Shown here piece by piece: positions 54,530 through 62,954 of a stretch of 64,000 bases of DNA. Position 1 is the stretch's first letter, and each line of letters starts with the position of its first letter. The notes beneath the pieces were generated by a model. The model saw only the letters and a list, made by a program, of their open reading frames with translations, was not told the origin of the DNA and ran no database searches. A program made the position numbers and the translations under genes. The stretch covers positions 124,001-188,000 of the forward strand of contig CAVYDG010000010.1 of assembly GCA_963767245.1 (NCBI GenBank), written 5' to 3'. This DNA comes from Roseiarcus sp963767245 (GTDB lineage Bacteria > Pseudomonadota > Alphaproteobacteria > Rhizobiales > Beijerinckiaceae).

Positions 54530-55645
54530 ATGGCCAAGCGCGATTTCTACGAAACTCTTGGCGTTCCCAAGACGGCGAGCGACGCTGAACTCAAATCCGC
54601 CTTCCGCAAGGCGGCGATGCAGTGTCACCCCGACCGGCATCCCGGCGACAAGCAGGCCGAGACGCGGTTCAAGGAGCTCAACGAAGCCTACCAGCATCTG
54701 TCGGACGCCCAGAAGCGCGCGGCCTACGATCGCTATGGTCACGCCGCGTTCGATCAGAGCGGCATGAACGACGGCTTCGCCGCCTCGATGTCCGACATCT
54801 TTGACGATCTGTTCGGCGATATGATTGGCGGGCGGCGCGGCCGCCAGTCCTCGGGCCGGGAGCGCGGCGCCGACCTGCGCTACAATCTCGAGATCACGCT
54901 CGAAGAAGCGTTTCGCGGCAAGACGGCCAGCGTCCGCATGCCGACGTCGGTAGCCTGCGAAGCCTGCGCCGGCTCCGGCGCCCGCGCCGGCTCGAAGCCC
55001 GTCACATGCAAGACATGCGGCGGCCATGGCCGGGTGCGGGCGCAGCAGGGCTTCTTCGCCATCGAGCGCACCTGCCCCTCCTGTCACGGTCGCGGCCAGA
55101 CGATCGAAAATCCGTGCGACAAATGCGCCGGCGCCGGCCGCGTGACCAGGGAGCGAACGCTGTCGGTCAACGTTCCCGCCGGCGTCGAGGATGGCACGCG
55201 CATTCGTCTCACTGGCGAGGGCGAGGCTGGAATGCGCGGCGGGCCGGCCGGCGACCTCTATATTTTCCTGACCGTGAAGCCGCACGCGTTCTTCCAGCGC
55301 GACGGCGCCGACCTTTATTGCCGGGTCCCGATCTCGATGGTGCAGGCAGCGCTCGGCGGCGAATTCACTGTCCGCACGCTCGATGGAACCGAATCGCGGG
55401 TCAGCGTTCCCGAGGGCGCGCAATCCGGGCGCCAATTGAAGCTCCGCGGCAAGGGCATGCCGGTCTTGCGCGCGCGCGATTCGGGTGACCTCTTCGTCCA
55501 ACTCAATGTCGAGACGCCACAAAGCCTCACGCGGCGCCAGCGCGAGCTGTTGGCGGAGTTCGCTACCGAGTCCTCGAACAAGACCCACCCCGAAAGCGCC
55601 GGCTTCTTCGCCAAGATGAAGGAGTTCTTCGAGGGGCGGAGCTGA
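54530..55645 (+). CDS. dnaJ: co-chaperone DnaJ
   Basis: 371 residues. J-domain with HPD in MQCHPDRHPGD, Gly/Phe-rich linker, four zinc CxxCxGxG motifs (CEACAGSG, CKTCGGHG, CPSCHGRG, CDKCAGAG) and the C-terminal substrate domains. It delivers clients to DnaK and stimulates its ATPase. 197 bases after dnaK in the same direction, the usual order. Intact. Confidence 0.98.
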   Translation: MAKRDFYETLGVPKTASDAELKSAFRKAAMQCHPDRHPGDKQAETRFKELNEAYQHLSDAQKRAAYDRYGHAAFDQSGMNDGFAASMSDIFDDLFGDMIGGRRGRQSSGRERGADLRYNLEITLEEAFRGKTASVRMPTSVACEACAGSGARAGSKPVTCKTCGGHGRVRAQQGFFAIERTCPSCHGRGQTIENPCDKCAGAGRVTRERTLSVNVPAGVEDGTRIRLTGEGEAGMRGGPAGDLYIFLTVKPHAFFQRDGADLYCRVPISMVQAALGGEFTVRTLDGTESRVSVPEGAQSGRQLKLRGKGMPVLRARDSGDLFVQLNVETPQSLTRRQRELLAEFATESSNKTHPESAGFFAKMKEFFEGRS

Positions 55646-55663
55646 GGAAGTTCGGGGCGGCTC

Positions 55664-56638
55664 AGAAGACCAATCGAAGCGTTCTCTTTCCCATGTCTTG
55701 AGAAAGTCGGTCTCTCGCGCGATCCAGTCCACGGAATTGGCGCCCCACTCGTCAACGCGGCTCGCGTACTCGCCCATGATCCAAATATGGCGAAGGACCA
55801 CAAACCCGTGAGCGGCTTCGAAGTCATTCCGGGCTATGGGACGAACCTTCCGATATCCGTCGACGAAAGCGTGCCACATCGCGGTCAGCTTGCGGCCGAA
55901 AGACACTTTCGCCCAAAGAAAGACCGATAGGTCGTAGGCCAGAAATCCGGGGCCGCCGTCGTCGAAATCGAAGAATGCGGCTTCGCCGGTTGCGTTTATC
56001 CGCGCGTTGAAGCCATGGCAGTCGCCATGACAGTGCGTCCAGGTCAGATTGTCGAATGACTCGATGCTTTTTTCCGCCCGCCCGGCGATCGATTTCAAGT
56101 CGTCGCGCGCTCGGGCGTCGTTCACAAGCCCGCTTTCGAGGATTCGCGTGAGCTGCCGGCGCAGCAAGTGATCGATGTCAAGCCGGTATAAGGGAGCCGC
56201 TGCGTGAAACGTTTCGGCCGCGTTATGGATCAGCGCGAGAGTCACGCCGTTCGCTCGGGCGTCGGCAGCCGATGTCGCGTCCGGCGATCGGCCGTCGAGG
56301 GCGCGAAAAAGCACGCCCTCGCGCATGCCTTCCGGCGCTGCTCCTCGAAGAAATAGATCGCCATCGCGTGTTTGGATCGCTACCGCGACTAGCGCGCCGG
56401 AGCGACTGAGATGCGCCAGAAAGCTCGTTTCAGTTTCGACATCGGCGGCGCCGCAGGCGCGATGATGGGAAAGACGAAAGATATAGCGTTCGCCGTTCGC
56501 GGCGACGATTTGATAGACGTCGTTGAGGCCTCGATGGAGCATTCGGCAAGATGGGAGTCCGACGACCGGATAGTGGCTTTCGATGAACCGCGCCACGGCG
56601 TCCGCGCGAGGCGTCGTATAGAGTGGGTCAAAATCCAA
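55664..56638 (-). CDS. aminoglycoside-phosphotransferase-fold kinase, stop uncertain
   Basis: About 325 residues of a choline/homoserine-kinase-like fold: MLHRGLNDVYQIVAANGERY (nucleotide loop), LTWTHCHGDCHGFNARIN (catalytic HGD) and AAFFDFDDGGPGFLAYDLS (metal Asp). It probably phosphorylates a small alcohol such as homoserine or an amino sugar. The frame has no stop at the expected end; it runs on antisense through all of dnaJ to 54209. A TGA one base out of frame at 55662-55664 sits where the domain ends, so I end the gene there and suspect an indel. Confidence 0.75.
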
Positions 56639-56800
56639 ACGCGCACCTCGCTCGTGGCGATCGAGGATATTCTAGTTCAGCCGAGCCAATGAAACGAGGC
56701 CCGCGGCTGTTCGGGACCGGTGCTTTGCAGACACGACCGTCGCTCGCTATAAGCGCGCCCGAACCAGCCCCTTTTGCGGGCGCGCCTCCGCGGAGCCGGA

Positions 56801-57424
56801 ATGCAAGCCCAAACGCCTGGCGGAGCGCACCGGTTTAGGCTCGCCGACAGCGCGCGCTTTCTCAAATCTCTCGTTGCCGCGCCGCGGCTCACCGGCGCGG
56901 TCGCGCCATCAGGGCGGGCGCTGGCCCGGGCGATGGCGGCGGCGGCCGGTCCCCCGCCGCACGGGCTCGTCGTCGAACTCGGGCCGGGCACCGGGCCGGT
57001 GACGCGCTCCCTGATCGAGAGCGGCGTCGTGCGCGAGCGGCTCGTTATGGTCGAATACGATCCGGGATTTTGCCAGCTCTTGAGGCGGCGTTTCGCGCCG
57101 GCCAGGATCATCGAGGGCGACGCTTACGACCTGCCGCGGACCCTGGCGGAATTGGCGGGCCAGCCGATTGCGGCCGTCGTCTCCAGCCTGCCGCTGCTCA
57201 ACCAGCCGCCGCAACGGCGCGAAAAGCTGATCGGCGACGCCTTTGCGCTGATGGGGCCTTCGGGCCTCTTCATCCAGTTCACCTACGGTCTCCTCTCGCC
57301 CATTCCGCGCGAGTTCTGCGCCAATCGCTACGCCGCCCACCGCTCACGGCCGATCCTGCTCAATCTGCCGCCCGCGCGCGTGTGGACCTACCGGCTTGCG
57401 GACCATGCAGCCGAGGGTCGATGA
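56801..57424 (+). CDS. pmtA: SAM-dependent methyltransferase (PmtA-like)
   Basis: 207 residues. RFLKSLVAAPRLTGAVAPSG, the SAM loop VVELGPGTGPVTRSLI, VVSSLPLLNQPPQRREKLI and FIQFTYGLLSPIPREF match Rhodobacter/Bradyrhizobium-type phosphatidylethanolamine N-methyltransferases, which make phosphatidylcholine precursors, and also the rRNA-adenine-methylase fold. The lipid role is likely but not proven. ATG at 56801; overlaps the pyrF start by 20 bases. Confidence 0.85.
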   Translation: MQAQTPGGAHRFRLADSARFLKSLVAAPRLTGAVAPSGRALARAMAAAAGPPPHGLVVELGPGTGPVTRSLIESGVVRERLVMVEYDPGFCQLLRRRFAPARIIEGDAYDLPRTLAELAGQPIAAVVSSLPLLNQPPQRREKLIGDAFALMGPSGLFIQFTYGLLSPIPREFCANRYAAHRSRPILLNLPPARVWTYRLADHAAEGR

Positions 57425-58151
57425 GGTGACCGCTCTTGAGCCTCGCGAAAGACTGATCGTCGCTCTCGATATGCCGGACGTCGGCCAGGCGCGGGCTCTC
57501 GTCGCCAAGATCGGCGACGGCGCGACATTCTATAAGATCGGCATGGAGCTCGCCTATAGCGGCGGCTTGCCGCTCGTCTCCGAGCTCGCAGCCGCCGGCA
57601 AACAGGTCTTTCTCGATCTCAAGCTCCACGACATTCCCAACACCGTCGAACGGGCGACGGCGCAGGCCGCGAAGCTCGGCGCGACATTCCTCACCGTCCA
57701 CGCCTATCCGCAAACGATGCGCGCCGCGCTCGCCGGCGCCAAAGGTTCGGGGATGCGAATTCTCGCCGTCACCGTGCTGACCTCGTATGACGACGCCGAT
57801 CTCTTCGAGGCCTGCGGCCGGTTCGGGGTGGTCGAGACGGTCCGGCGGCGGGCCGAGCAGGCGCTTTCGCTTGGCGTCGACGGATTGGTGGCGAGCGCCG
57901 CCGAGGCGGCGATGGCGCGTGAGGCCGTTGGCCGTGACATGATCCTCGTCACTCCCGGCATCCGGCCCGCGGGCGCGGCGGCTGGCGACCAGAAGCGCGT
58001 CGCGACGCCCGCCGAGGCGATCCGCAGCGGCGCCGACTACCTCGTCGTAGGCCGCCCGGTCGCCCAGGCGGCGGACCCGCGCGCCGCTGCCGAGGCGGTT
58101 GTCAGGGAGATCGCCGGCGCATCGATTGGATCGGCGGCTGAGCCGCGCTAG
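57405..58151 (+). CDS. pyrF: orotidine 5'-phosphate decarboxylase
   Basis: About 248 residues from ATG 57405; a GTG at 57426 is an equally possible start. Motifs: RLIVALDMPDVGQARALVAK, the catalytic DLKLHDIPNTV, TVHAYPQTM, LVTPGIRPAGAAAGDQKRVA and DYLVVGRPV. Converts OMP to UMP, the last step of de novo pyrimidine synthesis. Overlaps the methyltransferase gene and precedes two DUF1330 genes. Confidence 0.96.
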   Translation: MQPRVDEVTALEPRERLIVALDMPDVGQARALVAKIGDGATFYKIGMELAYSGGLPLVSELAAAGKQVFLDLKLHDIPNTVERATAQAAKLGATFLTVHAYPQTMRAALAGAKGSGMRILAVTVLTSYDDADLFEACGRFGVVETVRRRAEQALSLGVDGLVASAAEAAMAREAVGRDMILVTPGIRPAGAAAGDQKRVATPAEAIRSGADYLVVGRPVAQAADPRAAAEAVVREIAGASIGSAAEPR

Positions 58152-58181
58152 GTTCGCTCGTCGATCGTCAAGGGAGGCATC

Positions 58182-58469
58182 ATGCCCAAGGGCTACATCA
58201 TCACGCGCTCCGACGTCACCAATCCGGAGGCCTACGCGCGCTACGCCACGGCTGCGACCAAGGCGATCGCCGATCACGGCGGCAAGCCGCTTGCGCGCGG
58301 CGGACGCAGCGAGGCGCTCGAGGGCAAGGCGCGGGGGCGCAATGTCGTGCTCGAATTCGAGAGCTACGAGGCGGCCCGCCGGTACTTTCATTCCGAGCAG
58401 TATCAGGCGGCGCGCGCGCTGCGCGAGGGAGCGGCCGATATGGAGATGGTTCTGGTCGAGGGGGTGTGA
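58182..58469 (+). CDS. DUF1330 family protein, first copy
   Basis: 95 residues: MPKGYIITRSDVTNPEAYAR, GGKPLARGGRSEALEG and NVVLEFESYEAARRYFHSEQ. A ferredoxin-like (dimeric alpha/beta barrel) fold with unknown function. GGGAGG lies 4 bases before the ATG. It is a tandem paralogue of the next gene and is probably in the pyrF operon. Confidence 0.93.
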   Translation: MPKGYIITRSDVTNPEAYARYATAATKAIADHGGKPLARGGRSEALEGKARGRNVVLEFESYEAARRYFHSEQYQAARALREGAADMEMVLVEGV

Positions 58470-58472
58470 CCC

Positions 58473-58778
58473 ATGCCCAAGGGTTACTGGATCGTCCGTG
58501 TCGACGTGCGCGATAACGAGGTTTACCAGCAATACGTCAAGGCCAATGCGGCCGCGTTCGCCAAGTACGGCGCGCGCTTCCTGGTCCGCGGCGGCAAGCA
58601 TGTGGTCACGCGAGGCAACGCGCCGGCGCGCAACGTGGTCATCGAGTTCCGCGACTATGAAACCGCGCTCGCCTGCCACGATTTGCCTGAATACCGCGAG
58701 GCCGCGAAACTGCGCGACGCCGGGGCCGCCGTGGACCTGGTGATCGCCGAAGGCTACGACGGCCCGCAGCCGGGCTGA
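58473..58778 (+). CDS. DUF1330 family protein, second copy
   Basis: 101 residues: MPKGYWIVRVDVRDNEVYQQ, RFLVRGGKHVVTRG and NVVIEFRDYETALACHDLPE. Paralogue of the preceding gene (both begin MPKGY), separated by three bases. Function unknown; conserved in this position near pyrF and dapB in rhizobia. Confidence 0.93.
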   Translation: MPKGYWIVRVDVRDNEVYQQYVKANAAAFAKYGARFLVRGGKHVVTRGNAPARNVVIEFRDYETALACHDLPEYREAAKLRDAGAAVDLVIAEGYDGPQPG

Positions 58779-58792
58779 GCATAGGGGAACGG

Positions 58793-59608
58793 ATGGCCGG
58801 GATGAGGCTGATCGTCAGCGGCGCCGCCGGCCGCATGGGGCGTATGGTCGTCAAGACAATCCTTGAATTGGACGGGCTCAAGCTGACGGGCGCTCTCGAG
58901 CGCCCGGACTCGCCTTGGCTCGGCGCCGATCCGGCCGTGCTCGCGGGCTCCCCGGCAAGCGGCCTTGCGATCGTCGCCGATCCGCTACCGCTCCTGCTCG
59001 AAGCCGACGCAATCGTCGACTTCTCTTCGCCCGCGGCGAGCGTCGAACTCGCTGGGCTCGCTGCGCAAGCGCGGATCGCCGACGTGATCGGCACGACAGG
59101 GCTGAGCGACGAGGATCTCGACAGGATCGACGCGGCGGCGCGCCATGCCCCGATCGTGCGCTCGGGCAACATGAGCCTCGGCGTCAATCTGCTCGCGGCG
59201 CTGACGCGGCGTGCGGCGTTGGCGCTCGGGCCCGATTTCGACGTCGAAATCGTCGAGATGCATCATCGAATGAAGGTCGACGCGCCCTCGGGCACCGCGC
59301 TCCTGCTTGGCGAAGCGGCTGCCGCAGCGCGAGGTATTGCGCTGAAAGACCATTCGGCGCGCGGCCGGGAAGGCCTGACCGGGGCGCGCCGCAAGGGCGA
59401 TATCGGTTTCGCGTCGCTGCGCGGCGGCACGATCGTCGGCGATCACAGCGTCATCTTCGCTGGCGAGGGCGAGCGGGTTACTCTCAGCCACCACGCCGAG
59501 GACCGGGCGGTGTTCGCGCGCGGCGCGCTCCACGCGGCGTCATGGGCGAACGGGCGCAAGCCCGGGCTCTATTCGATGGCGGATGTGCTGGGCCTCGGCG
59601 ACGGTTGA
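58793..59608 (+). CDS. dapB: 4-hydroxy-tetrahydrodipicolinate reductase
   Basis: 271 residues: RLIVSGAAGRMGRMVVKTIL (NAD(P) loop), VIGTTGLSDEDL, MHHRMKVDAPSGTALLLGEA (catalytic His/Lys and substrate motif) and VTLSHHAEDRAVFARGAL. Catalyses NAD(P)H-dependent reduction in lysine/diaminopimelate synthesis for peptidoglycan. AGGGGAA precedes the ATG. The gene lies 15 bases after the DUF1330 pair. Confidence 0.97.
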   Translation: MAGMRLIVSGAAGRMGRMVVKTILELDGLKLTGALERPDSPWLGADPAVLAGSPASGLAIVADPLPLLLEADAIVDFSSPAASVELAGLAAQARIADVIGTTGLSDEDLDRIDAAARHAPIVRSGNMSLGVNLLAALTRRAALALGPDFDVEIVEMHHRMKVDAPSGTALLLGEAAAAARGIALKDHSARGREGLTGARRKGDIGFASLRGGTIVGDHSVIFAGEGERVTLSHHAEDRAVFARGALHAASWANGRKPGLYSMADVLGLGDG

Positions 59609-59627
59609 ACCGCCGGTCCGACCGCTC

Positions 59628-60107
59628 TCACTTCTCGGCGCGCACTTCCGTGCACGAAAATTCGAGCTTCGCTGCCTTCTGGGTCCTGCCGGCATGGACC
59701 TGGATGGCGAGCGGCATGCACAGCACCCCGTCCAGGAACACGGCCTTGTGCTCGATGCCGTCGGGCCCAAAGATGAAATTGGTGAACGCCTTGTGGGTGA
59801 CGACCAGCTGGCCGGAATGGCCGGTCTGGGTCAGATCGACGACCGCGGTCGCATATTTGGGCGAGGCGTTCTTGTCGCCTTCGAAGGTGAAGTCGAGAAG
59901 CACGCCGGTCGCCGTGTCGCCGCCCAGTGCGCCGCCCCTCGGCGCGTCGACCAGGCTCTGGTCGCTGCTGATGAGATCGTCGGAAAGTTTGCCCGCATGC
60001 TCGAGGAAGGCATAGGCCTTGACGTCGACGATCTTGAGCTCGGCGGCGTGACCGGCGCCGGCAAGCGCCAAGGACATGACCCCGGCTGCGACTCGAGACG
60101 CACTCAT
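59628..60107 (-). CDS. periplasmic protein of unknown function
   Basis: 159 residues. Signal peptide SRVAAGVMSLALAGAGHAA, then a beta-rich domain: KIVDVKAYAFLEHAGKLSDD, TGVLLDFTFEGDKNASPKYA, FTNFIFGPDGIEHKAVFLDG. One C-terminal Cys. I do not recognise the family. Convergent with dapB, 20 bases away. Confidence 0.7.
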   Translation of the reverse strand: MSASRVAAGVMSLALAGAGHAAELKIVDVKAYAFLEHAGKLSDDLISSDQSLVDAPRGGALGGDTATGVLLDFTFEGDKNASPKYATAVVDLTQTGHSGQLVVTHKAFTNFIFGPDGIEHKAVFLDGVLCMPLAIQVHAGRTQKAAKLEFSCTEVRAEK

Positions 60108-60207
60108 GACCCCACCCTCACGCTGCGGAATGTAACCTCTGCAAAAAATCCCGGCCCGCAAGGAGCGGAGCCGGGGGAACCTAGATCGTCAAATTGACGA
60201 CGATAAG

Positions 60208-60978
60208 TCAGTTGTTGCGCTGCGAGCCCGTCAGCATCAGGATGGCCTGGAACATGTTGATGAAGTCGAGGTAGAGGCGCAGCGCGCCGTTGATCGACTT
60301 CTTCTGAGCCATCTCGTAGCTGTCGCCGGCGAAATACATCTCCTTGATCGCCTGGGTGTCCCAGGCGGTGAGGCCGGCGAAGATCACCACGCAGAGGACC
60401 GAGAGCCCGAACTGCAGCCCGGTCGAGTGCAGCAGGAAGACGTTCAGAAGGCTCGCGATGATGAGACCGACGACGCCCATCATCATGAAGGAGCCCATCG
60501 CCGACAGGCTTCGCTGGGTCGTGTAGCCATAGAGGCTGAGGCTCGCGAAAGCCGCCGCGGTGGCGAAGAACGCCCGCCCGAACGAGGCGCCGGTATAGAC
60601 CACCAGCAGCGCCGACATCGAGAGCCCGATCAGCGCCGCAAAGGCGATGAACCAGTTGCGGGCGCTCGCCACCGACATCGAGTTGATGCGGGCGGAGATG
60701 TAGAAAACCACCCCCAGCGGCGCCAGCACGATCACCCAGCGCAGCGGCGAGGTATAGATCGCCCGGCCGAAGTCGGTCAGCATCAGCCGACCGGTTTCCG
60801 ACTGGACGGTCCCAAGCTGGAACGCGCCCCAGGCGACGAGCCCGGTCACGCCGAGGCCGAGGGTCATGTAGTTGTAAACGCCGATCATATAGGCGCGGAG
60901 GCCTTGATCGACGGCGACGCCGGACCGTGCGAGCCCCGCGCCGTAACGCGTATTGGCGTAGCGGTCATAGTCGGACAT
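60208..60978 (-). CDS. Bax inhibitor-1/YccA family membrane protein
   Basis: 256 residues with seven membrane segments; MIGVYNYMTLGLGVTGLVAW, VVYTGASFGRAFFATAAAF, LFGLSVLCVVIFAGLTAWDT-like (GLQFGLSVLCVVIFAGLTAW) and LRLYLDFINMFQAILMLTGS are typical. The Asp in TAWDTQAIK and in LDFIN form the putative Ca2+-leak sensor seen in BsYetJ. Physiological role in bacteria is unclear; YccA is degraded by and inhibits FtsH. Single gene with GAGG 8 bases ahead of the ATG. Confidence 0.93.
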   Translation of the reverse strand: MSDYDRYANTRYGAGLARSGVAVDQGLRAYMIGVYNYMTLGLGVTGLVAWGAFQLGTVQSETGRLMLTDFGRAIYTSPLRWVIVLAPLGVVFYISARINSMSVASARNWFIAFAALIGLSMSALLVVYTGASFGRAFFATAAAFASLSLYGYTTQRSLSAMGSFMMMGVVGLIIASLLNVFLLHSTGLQFGLSVLCVVIFAGLTAWDTQAIKEMYFAGDSYEMAQKKSINGALRLYLDFINMFQAILMLTGSQRNN

Positions 60979-61334
60979 GAGAGAAACCTCTTGGGTCAAG
61001 GGCCGGCGCTTGCCCGGTCTCCCAGGCACGCGCCCATCGCGCATAATATGGCCGCAGGGCGCCCCTCCGCAAGGGTGATCGGCGCCGAGCGGATTGCCGC
61101 TTCATTACCGATTGGTAAGCGCGCCGGCCGCGGCGGCGAATTTTGATGCTTTGGCGGAATCGCCGCCGGTTTGCGCGCCCGCCCCCCTGCTGGGGCGGGA
61201 ACGGTGGGGGGTCGCGCCAACCGTGGACATTGGCGTCGCGTGATCTTCTGGGACAGCTGCGATCTCCACCCCCGCAAGGGGTGGAAGGAGGCGCCAGGAC
61301 TACTGCCGTGCCCCAGCTGAAGAGCAGACCACTT
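60979..61334. other. intergenic region with hairpins
   Basis: 356 bases. A hairpin CCACCCC-CGCAA-GGGGTGG (61268-61286) and G/C-rich runs near 61180-61215 lie downstream of the minus-strand pump operon; the former could act as a terminator although no T run follows. No gene is seen. Confidence 0.45.
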
Positions 61335-62954
61335 CTAATGCCCGCCGCCAGGGCCTCCCGCCGCGACCGGACGGCGCATCAGCGCCGCGAGGCCGACACA
61401 GCCGAGGAATAGGATGGTCAGCACCAGGAACACGTCGGCGAGCGCGAGCACCTCCGCCTGCCGGCGAACGATCAGCGCCAGCTGGCGGGTCGCCGCGAGC
61501 TGGGCGTCGGAGCCGCGCGCGGCCATCGCCGCGGTCATGTTGGCGAGCGTGTCCTCGACCACCCGGCGTCCCCAGGTCACCGACTTGCGCAGCCGCTCGA
61601 GATGCAGATCCATCCGCTTGTCGAGCAGCGTGTTGATGAGCGCAAGGCCGACCGCGCCGCCGAGATTGCGCATCAGGTTGAAGAGGCCGGAGGCGTTCTT
61701 GATCTTCTGCGGCGGCATCGTGCCGAGCGCCAGATTGTTGATCGGCACCATCGACAGCATCAGACCAACGCCGCGGAAGACTTGAGGCCACAGGAGCTCC
61801 CAGAAGTCCCAGTCGACGGTGACGAACGAGGCCTGGTAGGTGCCGACGGCGAAGAAGACGAAGCCGGCCGCGATCATGATCCGCGGGTCGACGCGCGTCA
61901 TCAGCCGCCCAGCCAGCGGCGCGGTGAAAAACATGCACAGGCCGGTCACGAACATCGTCTTGCCGATCATCAGCGACGAATAGCCGCGCACCACCGCGAG
62001 ATAGACCGGATAGATGTAGGTGAGGCCGTAGAGGCCGATGCCGAGCACGAAGGCGAACATCGAGCCGGTCCAAAAATTGCGGTCGCGGAAGGCGGTCAGA
62101 TCGACGATCGGCTGGCGCGCCGTGGCCATGCGCCAGAAGAAGGCGACGCCGCTCACCGCCGAGACGACGATCGCCGCCGTCACCACCTGGCTCTCGAACC
62201 AGTCCTTGGACGGTCCTTCCTCGAGCGCGTATTCCATCGCTCCGAGGAAGCCAGCCATGGCAATGAGCCCGACATAGTCGAAGTGGGTCAGAAGCGAATA
62301 GTCCGGCTCGTCGAAGTCGATCAGGAGCCAGGCCGCGAGGGTGACGATGATTCCGGGCCCGAGATTGACCAGGAACAGCCAGTGCCAGGAAAACCAGTCG
62401 GTGAGATAGCCGCCAATCGTCGGCCCGATCGTCGGCGCAAGCGTCGCCACGAGGCCGATGATCGGGGCGATGATCGGCTGCTTGTCGCGCGGAAAGATGG
62501 TGAACGCCGAGGCGAAAACGGTCGGGATCATGCCGCCGCCGATGAATCCCTGCAGCGCCCGCCAAAGGATCATTTCCTGGATCGAGCCGGCGTGGGCGCA
62601 CATGAAGCTCATGAGCGTGAAGCCGCCGGCCGAGATGGTGAAGATCAGCCGGGTCGAGAATACCCGGGATAGAAACCCCGAGAGCGGGATCATGATCACT
62701 TCGGCGACGAGGTAGCTCGTCTGAACCCATGTGATTTCGTCGGACGAGGCCGAGAGCCCCGCCTGGATCTCGGACAGCGAGGCCGAGACGATCTGGATGT
62801 CCAGGATCGCCATGAACATCCCGAACACCATGAAGATGAACGCCACGACCCGCCGCGCCGAGAAATTTCGCGCCGCGGGAGCCGCGGGGGCGACGACGAG
62901 GTCGGTGGCCGGCGCCGACCCGCCGGGCCGTATCGCGGCGAGCGTGTCGCTCAC
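61335..62954 (-). CDS. DHA2-family drug:H+ antiporter (EmrB-like)
   Basis: 539 residues, 14 membrane helices. MFGMFMAILDIQIVSASLSE and WVQTSYLVAEVIMIPLSGFL (motif of DHA2), IPTVFASAFTIFPRDKQPII, and GPTIGGYLTDWFSWHWLFLV are typical of EmrB/QacA transporters. It exports hydrophobic compounds across the inner membrane with the EmrA-type adaptor. Its ATG overlaps the adaptor stop by four bases (62951-62954), so both are one operon. Confidence 0.95.
   Translation of the reverse strand: MSDTLAAIRPGGSAPATDLVVAPAAPAARNFSARRVVAFIFMVFGMFMAILDIQIVSASLSEIQAGLSASSDEITWVQTSYLVAEVIMIPLSGFLSRVFSTRLIFTISAGGFTLMSFMCAHAGSIQEMILWRALQGFIGGGMIPTVFASAFTIFPRDKQPIIAPIIGLVATLAPTIGPTIGGYLTDWFSWHWLFLVNLGPGIIVTLAAWLLIDFDEPDYSLLTHFDYVGLIAMAGFLGAMEYALEEGPSKDWFESQVVTAAIVVSAVSGVAFFWRMATARQPIVDLTAFRDRNFWTGSMFAFVLGIGLYGLTYIYPVYLAVVRGYSSLMIGKTMFVTGLCMFFTAPLAGRLMTRVDPRIMIAAGFVFFAVGTYQASFVTVDWDFWELLWPQVFRGVGLMLSMVPINNLALGTMPPQKIKNASGLFNLMRNLGGAVGLALINTLLDKRMDLHLERLRKSVTWGRRVVEDTLANMTAAMAARGSDAQLAATRQLALIVRRQAEVLALADVFLVLTILFLGCVGLAALMRRPVAAGGPGGGH

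Noticed and set aside
61602..62672. Plus-strand open frame opposite the EmrB-like gene
   Set aside because: Rich in His/Arg/Asp/Glu as expected from the antisense of membrane-helix codons; not a protein family.
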